Shown piece after piece: positions 58,083-64,000 of a DNA stretch of 64,000 nt. The DNA is from Antedon mediterranea. Taxonomy: Eukaryota; Echinodermata; Crinoidea; Comatulida; Antedonidae. The notes under the pieces were generated by a model. It did no database searches. It was not told the DNA's origin and worked only from the letters and a program-made list of their open reading frames with translations. How positions within the stretch are numbered: the first letter of the stretch is position 1; each line of letters starts with the position of its first letter. The position numbers were made by a program, and so were the translations under genes. The DNA lies in assembly GCF_964355755.1 (NCBI RefSeq), contig NC_092680.1, forward strand, positions 2,335,001 to 2,399,000, given 5' to 3'.

Positions 58083-58285
58083 CCCTATGAGGTAATTTGT
58101 TAAAGGGGAATAAATATAGTTCCATTCAGTAATGTTAGTATTTTTATGACAAAATAAATGAAATAGCAAGTACCCCTATGAGGTAATTTGTTAAAGGAGA
58201 ATAAATATAGTTCCATTCAGTTAAATGTTAGTATTTTTATGACAAAATAAATGAAATAGAAAGTACCCCTATGTGGTCATTTGTA
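58083..58285 (+). repeat. Tandem repeat, 91-93-bp unit, about 2.2 copies
   Basis: CCCTATGAGGTAATTTGTTA starts at 58083 and 58174, and a partial third unit (CCCTATGTGGTCATTTGTAA) at 58267. The first two units are nearly identical through ATAGTTCCATTCAGT and TATTTTTATGACAAAATAAA. Confidence 0.93.
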
Positions 58286-58534
58286 AAATAAGAATAGTTA
58301 TTGAGAAACAGGTGGTATTTTCACTTGACTTGTTGACTTGAAAACATGCTCTGATTTGATTTATTATAGTAGACATATTTTCGTCTGGCTGAAGAAAGTT
58401 TTATGCTGTGTATTTTGTCTATTTCTATATAATAAAGTTGTTTACCTGTAAACAAAACATAAGCCGAGTTTCCTATTTATATACAATTACAAAGGGAGGG
58501 GAATCAGATTTGGTCATAGTATTGTTTTACCCCG

Positions 58535-58588
58535 TTAGCGAAGTGGAAGATCGAACCACACCTTCTGATATAGGCAACCATTTTTTAA
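58535..58588 (-). mobile_element. Possible tRNA-like SINE remnant
   Basis: The minus strand reads TTGCCTATATCAGAAGGTGT followed by GGTTCGATCTTCC. This is an anticodon-arm-like segment and a B box at proper spacing, similar in layout to family B (CATATCAAGCAGACGGTC, GTTCAAGTC). The D arm and tail are not convincing. Confidence 0.4.
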
Positions 58589-58589
58589 C

Positions 58590-60470
58590 GTACACCTGCC
58601 AATTCTTAACATTTCCACCCGCCTACAGGTTTTCATGATACAACGAGTCTAGACTTATTTTGTGTTTACTCTACCGCTTTTTATCTTTCAAATGTTGACA
58701 GCTACAGAATTCTATAGAGGTTTCTATCAAGAAAAATGTGTTTTTATGTTTCTCAACAAAAAGCTTATAGAAAAACTTGCTCACAAGGATTGATTGATAT
58801 AGGAAGAGGATGTGCGTCACAATGTTGTGCGCCAATTGTTCCCAAGGAATTCATCTAACTGACAAATGGGTATATAGATTACAGGTAGAATCACCAGGTG
58901 AAAATAATACTCTACATTTCTTTAAAATGATAAACAACACATTTCTTTATTTTAAACCATCTAAGCCATGCTTTTGTATATCTACCAATTCTTGTGTGTG
59001 TTCATGAGCAATAAATGCAAATCGAATAACTATATTGAAAAATAACAAAACGATATCATTAAATTTCGCACATGCTTGTCCGTACGCTCAGAATGATTTT
59101 CCAACATAAGAGTTTTGAAAATGAACGCTGTGCTTTGACACTACCACAATAGTGGAAAATCCGAAAAGACGGATTTTCATAATGAGTCGTTGATTTACCC
59201 TCTAAATTGGTTATACCAGTGATTCCAATTATTTAAGACCAAATCCTAATTTTGTATAGTTTGTACGTTGAAGAACTATATCCATTTCCATATATTCGTA
59301 ATTAAACCAAATTTCCATATTAATTATGGATGTTCCATATTTAAAAATTCTGCAAATTATTCACATAGTGTTGTGCTAAACTCGATTAATATGACACTTT
59401 ATGAAGAGGTGTGGTTTGATTATAGACTTTAGCGTTCACACAATAATTATCTGTATGTTATTCATACTTTATTACTTATTAAATTATATTCTGACCACGA
59501 TATCGCTGGACATTAACACACATACTGTCATATACTATTGAATGTTGACAATGGTCTTTTAGACCAATAAATGAAGATTTTTTTATGGTACAGCCAGGTA
59601 CATTATTCTGGAGCCAGACATCAGTTATGGCGTGGTCAAATACAAATAAAAATTTATTTAATAAACAATTTATTGTACATCAAATTCTCTTGAAAGAAAA
59701 AAATAAAATTTTCTTTAATAACATAACAAATTTCAAATTTTTTTATTAAGAATAAGAATTAATATAATTCATATCACTAAAAGAAGGAAAGAGAAAAAAA
59801 AAACAGAATTAAAAAAAAGTAAAAATATAATATTTATAAAAAACAGTACTAATTATAAATTATATAAATAACTATAACAAATTATTAAAAAGCTTTTAAA
59901 AAAACAAATGGAAAACTTCCGTAGTTTAATAAATAAAAATCTTGATAAAAAAAATGCAGTTAATGACAAAAGTAGTAAGATAAAATACAATAAAACTGAT
60001 TTTACAAAGCATGTCTACAATTCACCTTTATCATACCTCAGCCTTAGGGAATCGTTGAATATTCTGCCTCTCAGAACGCTGGTTTGTTCTTTTTTTTATA
60101 GCAATGCATTAGCAAAGGAGCTGGGGGACTCCTAACATTTGCTTTTACTGCCTAGAACTGTAATACATTAATTTTGACAAGAAAGCTCTCCGTATATTCC
60201 CACAGCATTCGCAAAGATTTTATTTACCTCTGTATGCAATGTAACTAAATACTCATGCGTATCTGTGGTGGTGAATTCCTCATCAACCGTTAAAATATAG
60301 CATATAAAAATTAACCTAAATATTAAGAAATTACAAAACACAAAAAAAATGTCAGATAAAAATATGGGTACCACTGACAGGCTAAATGATGTTTTAGATT
60401 TATAAAAGTTGATTTTAAGCCCCAAGAATTAGTTATAATATTAAACATTGAATGGTAGGGTGTCATATAA
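58590..60470. other. AT-rich spacer, nothing recognised
   Basis: Bases 59640-59900 are extremely A-rich. The 75-codon frame at 59908-60135 begins with Lys/Asn-rich sequence of the kind that AT-rich DNA gives by chance and has no domain. Confidence 0.45.
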
Positions 60471-60475
60471 AGACA

Positions 60476-60640
60476 CATTTTAAGAGGACACATTCGGAAG
60501 CCAATACGGTGTCCCCTTAATAGAGACGTCAATTGAATAGAGGTGCGAGATACAGTACACCCATTTTAAGAGGTCACATTTGGAAACCAATACTGTGTCC
60601 ATTTAATTGGGGTGTCAATTGAATAATGTTCCAAAGGAGG
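60476..60640 (+). repeat. GGACAC-type minisatellite, 86-bp unit, two copies
   Basis: CATTTTAAGAGGACACATTC at 60476 recurs as CATTTTAAGAGGTCACATTT at 60562. Each is followed by GGAA(G/A)CCAATAC, a GTGTCC word, TTAAT and GTCAATTGAATA. Related single units occur near 17113 and at the window start. Confidence 0.85.
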
Positions 60641-60644
60641 ATTC

Positions 60645-62615
60645 TACCGTAGCCTCAATATAACACTGTATTTCCTCTCCTTCCCCTCTCCTCTTTCACA
60701 CAATATTTCTGTTATGAGCTAAATCTATTATTGTTAAAGACATTAAGGTATTTCTTTGTACACATCAATGCAACATTTATCAGTATCCTAAAGGCATGTG
60801 TGTACATTACCTAGCTTACATCAACAAATAGAAACATCATAATACTGAGAACTTAGGCAATAGAATGTGCTGTAACAATCCATCACAATCAGTATGTTAC
60901 TGGACGTCTGTCGGAATGCCTTGATAAAGCATGCCCTCTGACCTCAACGACCAAAACTGACATTTGTAATGAAAATGAATTGTAAATGCAATGTACCTAT
61001 CGAGTGAAATACAAATTATCTGCAACTCCTAGTTCACCATAGCTTGCAATTTATTACAATGTTTTAACAAAGGAAAACAGCTGCTATATAATATTATTAT
61101 TCATCATTAAAATTTATCTGCAATGTTGATAGAATAAGTAATACAATGGAATACATAATAAACTAAATTTATGTCAAGTAACGTTGTTTTTTAATCGGTA
61201 ATCTATTGATATTTTGTTCTTGGTTGTATAGTAATGCAAGTCTTGGGTAATGCTATACAGTTTAAATTAATATCTAAAATTGCTCAAATTATGTTAAATC
61301 AGTAGGCCCTCATAGGTACAAGAGAATCTCTTCCATTGGGACATTATACCTACAGATCAAAGGAAAGATCTGAGGAAGGAATCTGAGAAATAAAGAAGAG
61401 ATCTAAGGATGGGTTCAGTGGGAATGATGATTGGGTATGTAGGAAGGGCTACTAGATAATTTCACCTGAGAGGCAAAATGCTCAGTCATATTTATGCTCA
61501 ATTAAATGCCCCTTGTAGATATTTGCCAACTGAGTATTGATTCTTAAAATAAGGTTCCAATAAAAAATAGTCGATTATTAACTAAACCGAAGAATAGTTC
61601 AATTACAAGAATCATATGTACATTAATAGTTCAACAACATTGTTGGATAATTCTTTCTAGTAACAAGAGATAAAGTAATCAAAATTACAGACACTGATCC
61701 TTAATAAACCATTGTATTAAAGTGACACGGTTACGGTTCACAAGTATGTGTCTATTAACTATAACCCATTGATAATTATAATCAACAAATTACTCATCAG
61801 CAAAAAAAAAAAGCACATAATCGTCAAGCTGTAAAATTGAGAGGACATCAAATGTTATGTCATATGTTAGCATTACACCCCAAAAATTAAACGCCTCCCT
61901 CGAATAAACGAATCCTTTGATTAAATAGACCTAAAAACCCCATCGAACAATAAATGTCACACGGCATTTTGTTAAAAAATATGGTATATCAAAATTGTAC
62001 TCAAATTTATAATGTAGTTCAGACTTGGAAATTATAACTAAAATGTATCCATTAATAAAAAACATATCGTTTGATTGCTATCCATAAAATAACATTTTCA
62101 GCATCACATCACCTTAATTGCATATGAGTGACACTTCTTAAAATAGTGTGTTTTAGAGCAAGACATCTCCTGCGGGAGCATAGCATCACATGACCAACAC
62201 GACTGACATGGCACTACTATCACTTAAATTGTAACGAAAAATTAATCATTTGTGTTTGTAACGTGCACAGTGGTTTGATATTTATCTCTCTTTGCCCCCT
62301 GCTTCATCATCTATGAGTAGCAAGATTTATTTCAAGAGCTTAAAATTCTAGGCCAGTGAGGAAAACGAATGGTTTCTTTCAAACAGCAGACCCATAAAAC
62401 AAGACACATAGACGAAAACAGAGTTATGGCATCGTTAATTTTGTTTCTCGCTCATCTCTGATTATTTCTGGATAAGTGACAAGTTTGCATACAAACCTAT
62501 TTTCTAGGCGCATAATATGAATTAACTGCATGTATAAAATTCTGTCGCTTAAAAGTCAATCTGTATCAATATTATAGTAGGTCTACTGATAAAGATGTTA
62601 GCTTATTCAATTATT
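60645..62615. other. Spacer, nothing recognised
   Basis: A mixed-complexity segment lies at 62150-62480, without a frame. No gene or other repeat recognised. Confidence 0.5.
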
Positions 62616-62621
62616 ATAATG

Positions 62622-62984
62622 TGGGAAAAAAGGAAAGGATAGAGAAGAGAAGAGAAGAGAAGAGAAAGGAGGAAAGAAAAAATGAGAAAACAATGAAGAG
62701 AAGAGAAAGGAGGAAAGAGAAAAAGAGGAAAGGATGGAGAAAGGAAAGGGTGGAGAAAAGAAAAGAGGAAATAGAAAAAGAGGCAAGGATGGAGAGGAAA
62801 TGATGGAGAAAAGAAAGGAGGAAAAAGAAAAAAGGATGGAGAAAGGAAAGGATGGAGAAAAGAAAGGAGGAAAGAGAAGAAGAGGCAAGGATGGAGAGAA
62901 GAAAAAGATGAAGAAAAGAAAAGAGGAAAGAGAAAAAGAGGAAAGGTGGAGAAGAGAAAGCAGGAAGAAGGAAAGAATCAGAAA
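62622..62984 (+). repeat. Second polypurine (GA) tract
   Basis: About 360 bases of nearly pure A/G on the plus strand, built from GGATGGAGAAAAGAAAGGAGG-like units. A loose period of about 40-50 bases is recognisable by the recurring AAGGATGGAGA. The purine strand is again the plus strand. Open frames on both strands are by-products of the composition. Confidence 0.92.
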
Positions 62985-62989
62985 AAACT

Positions 62990-64000
62990 GAAATATATGT
63001 GATTCCTAAACAATTTCTAGAGAATACTCAAAATTTAACAAATTACCTCATCTTATTATTAAGATTTATACAAATGTTTAGTAGTAAATATTATCTGTTT
63101 ACTGAAACAAAAAACAAGAATACATTTATTCCCAAAAACTAAATTTCTAAAAAATTAAATATAAATATGTAGCGACTGTATTAAATTACATTTATAAATA
63201 TTTATTAACATAAATGTATGTTTGAACGTGTCAAGTATAAGAAATGTTGGCAAAATGTGATTGGCTTCGCGACTGGAAGCTTGCGGCCTGTGTATCTGAT
63301 AAAGTTAAACGCTAGAGGCCTTTCGGTTATTTCTCGACGTAAAGGCCTTTGAATTGTCAAAAGTAATCAAAACTGCTCTTGTTTCAAATTTAGACAAGAC
63401 GATTTAACATGAGATTTGAAAGTTGATAATTTGTAGAACCAAATGAACATCAGTTCAGTCAATTACGGGCAACAGACCTGAAGCAAAATTTGTTTTACTA
63501 TAAAATCAGAATACGTTAACCAAAAACTTTCTGAAAAAAACTTTTTAAAAATTACTGAGAACAAATTTTTCCCTCCAATGATCGTCATATGTTTATATAT
63601 AATACCAAAGAAAAAGGTAGCTAGCATAAAATGTCATATTTCAGACATGCCGAACGACTAAATTGAATTATTTTATTTTGTTTGTATAATGAAAGTCAAT
63701 GTATAACAAGTATACAAATATATACATATATGTATAATATCTATCTTTTTTTCTTTCCTTTATATTTTGATCCAATTATAAATGTAACAAACTATTAAAA
63801 AAATAAATTGGTAAATTGTAAAATTACCGAGAATATTATATTACGATACAAATTAACCTATAAAAGCTGTTGAGAGTCCTCAAAAAAAGACATCGATTCT
63901 AATATAAGTCAATGGGTAATTACCTATCAAGTCAGAAAGTTTTTTTATAGAACAGGTTGTTGAGTCTGAAGTGGTCAATGTTCATGAATTGGAATGAGCA
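62990..64000. other. Spacer, nothing recognised
   Basis: A mixed-complexity stretch at 63240-63470 contains CpGs and two AGGCCT words but no frame. The rest is AT-rich up to the window end. Confidence 0.5.

Noticed and set aside
62607-62991. Frames on both strands in the second purine tract
   Set aside because: Same reason: low-complexity translation of a GA repeat.

Overview
This 64 kb window looks like AT-rich, non-coding nuclear DNA from an animal, most plausibly a marine invertebrate. The signs are decayed non-LTR retrotransposons, tRNA-derived SINEs, several families of short inverted-repeat (MITE-like) elements, many microsatellites, no compact operon-like coding, and no long open reading frame outside a transposon remnant. 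The palindrome AGGCCT (often TAGGCCTA) recurs more often than base composition predicts. That is compatible with an echinoderm or another invertebrate deuterostome, but this placement is an inference and not secure.

No host gene can be assigned a function. The only candidates are: a 103-codon ORF at 35625-35936 (+) with an AATAAA signal about 40 bases after its stop; a possible internal exon at 15649-15739 (+) followed by a strong GTAAGT donor; and a CpG-rich stretch at about 51700-52080 that resembles a promoter or first exon and carries a ZNF143/Staf-like motif. Most of the window therefore reads as intergenic or intronic DNA.

Layout. 1-5 kb: MITE fragments, a TGATCA-rich long repeat, a 650-bp purine tract and a G-rich 17-mer array. 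5-12 kb: AT-rich spacer with a 130-bp palindromic MITE, LINE 3' tails, a 189-bp tandem duplication and a 24-bp minisatellite. 12-19 kb: four copies of one MITE family (one split by a second TIR element), a SINE, a LINE fragment and the candidate exon. 19-28 kb: spacer with two GC-rich islands, SINE pieces and an RTE-like LINE tail. 28-36 kb: LINE ends, an Asp-tRNA-like SINE, another TIR element, the best LINE reverse-transcriptase remnant (minus strand) and the orphan ORF. 36-52 kb: more MITE copies, a 23-bp minisatellite and G-rich tracts, ending at the CpG-rich candidate promoter. 52-64 kb: small duplications, an almost intact tRNA-like SINE head, a 90-bp tandem triplication, a GGACAC-type minisatellite and a second purine tract.

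The most notable pattern is a MITE family (nine copies or fragments, about 130-170 bp) whose arms carry perfect CArG boxes such as CCATATATGG and CCAAATATGG, so the family may spread SRF-type sites. I found no sign of a new multi-gene system.
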